Positions 5,922 to 6,064 of a stretch of DNA of 6,064 nucleotides are shown here, piece after piece. Source of the DNA: an uncultured Collinsella sp. (GTDB lineage: Bacteria; Actinomycetota; Coriobacteriia; Coriobacteriales; Coriobacteriaceae). The stretch spans positions 1 to 6,064 of the forward strand of contig CABPWH010000093.1 in the NCBI GenBank assembly GCA_902461085.1, in the 5' to 3' direction. Positions within the stretch are counted from its first letter, which is position 1; every line of letters begins with the position of its first letter. Position numbers and translations under genes: made by a program. The notes beneath the pieces are model-generated. The model saw only the letters and a program-made list of their open reading frames with translations. It did not search any database and was not told the DNA's origin.

Positions 5922-6064
5922 CTACTTGCGAGAATTGCTCAGCTTATTGATCAGCGCCTCGAGACGCTCGCCGTCCTCGGCCGTCTGGGCAATAACCAAA
6001 ATCGTATCGTTGCCGGCAAGCGAGCCAAGCACATCGGGCAGCTCTGCCGCATCAACGGCGGCGG
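5922..6064 (-). CDS. argR: Arginine repressor ArgR, C-terminal fragment
   Basis: Only the last 46 codons are in the window; the gene continues past the right edge. ArgR is a hexameric transcription factor that binds ARG-box operators when arginine is abundant. It represses arginine biosynthesis and in many bacteria activates catabolism. The visible part is the oligomerisation and arginine-binding domain: LPDVLGSLAGNDTILVIAQT matches the family block around G-x-x-AG-D-D-T, followed by a final helix (AEDGERLEALINKLSN). The first Asp of the usual Asp-Asp pair reads Asn here (codon at 6009-6011), while the second is kept. The stop is TAG at 5922-5924. It converges on the penicillin-binding protein gene, with a terminator for each strand between them. 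The DNA-binding half and promoter are not visible. Confidence 0.88.
   Translation of the reverse strand, partial: AAVDAAELPDVLGSLAGNDTILVIAQTAEDGERLEALINKLSNSRK

Overview
The window looks like a chromosomal segment of a high-GC Gram-positive bacterium. The strongly G/C-biased third codon positions and the kinds of genes present suggest an actinobacterium, with a Coriobacteriia (Collinsella-like) genome as my best guess. That placement is inferred from composition and protein style, not from any database search. I see no phage, plasmid, insertion sequence, CRISPR array, tRNA or rRNA. The content is core housekeeping.

Layout: positions 1-85 hold the edge of an unidentified neighbour and a hairpin. 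Reading leftward on the minus strand are tyrS (TyrZ-type tyrosyl-tRNA synthetase, 1297 to 86) and, upstream of it in the same direction, a U32-family protein of the RlhA/TrhP type (3352 to 1394). The 96-base gap between them has a promoter-like AT-rich patch and a leader hairpin but no evident terminator, so the pair may be partly co-transcribed. A 162-base divergent region (3353-3514) separates the U32 gene from a plus-strand bifunctional class A penicillin-binding protein (3515-5731). This protein ends in a long low-complexity tail (acidic, poly-Thr, Gly/Ser/Thr, Thr-Pro repeats). A strong rho-independent terminator follows it. After a second hairpin that reads as a minus-strand terminator, the last 143 bases encode the C-terminal end of the arginine repressor ArgR on the minus strand.

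Functionally, tyrS charges tRNA-Tyr and the U32 protein is probably an RNA hydroxylation enzyme acting on rRNA or tRNA, so the left half is translation-related. The penicillin-binding protein polymerises and cross-links peptidoglycan outside the membrane. ArgR belongs to a separate arginine regulon unit that continues off the right edge. The longest open frames for the U32 protein and the penicillin-binding protein both begin upstream of the likely true starts, and ribosome binding sites support shorter forms of each.

I did not find a convincing undescribed system. The points most worth a second look are the penicillin-binding protein tail and its cysteine pair, the C-terminal cysteine cluster of the U32 protein, and hairpins in the two leader regions.
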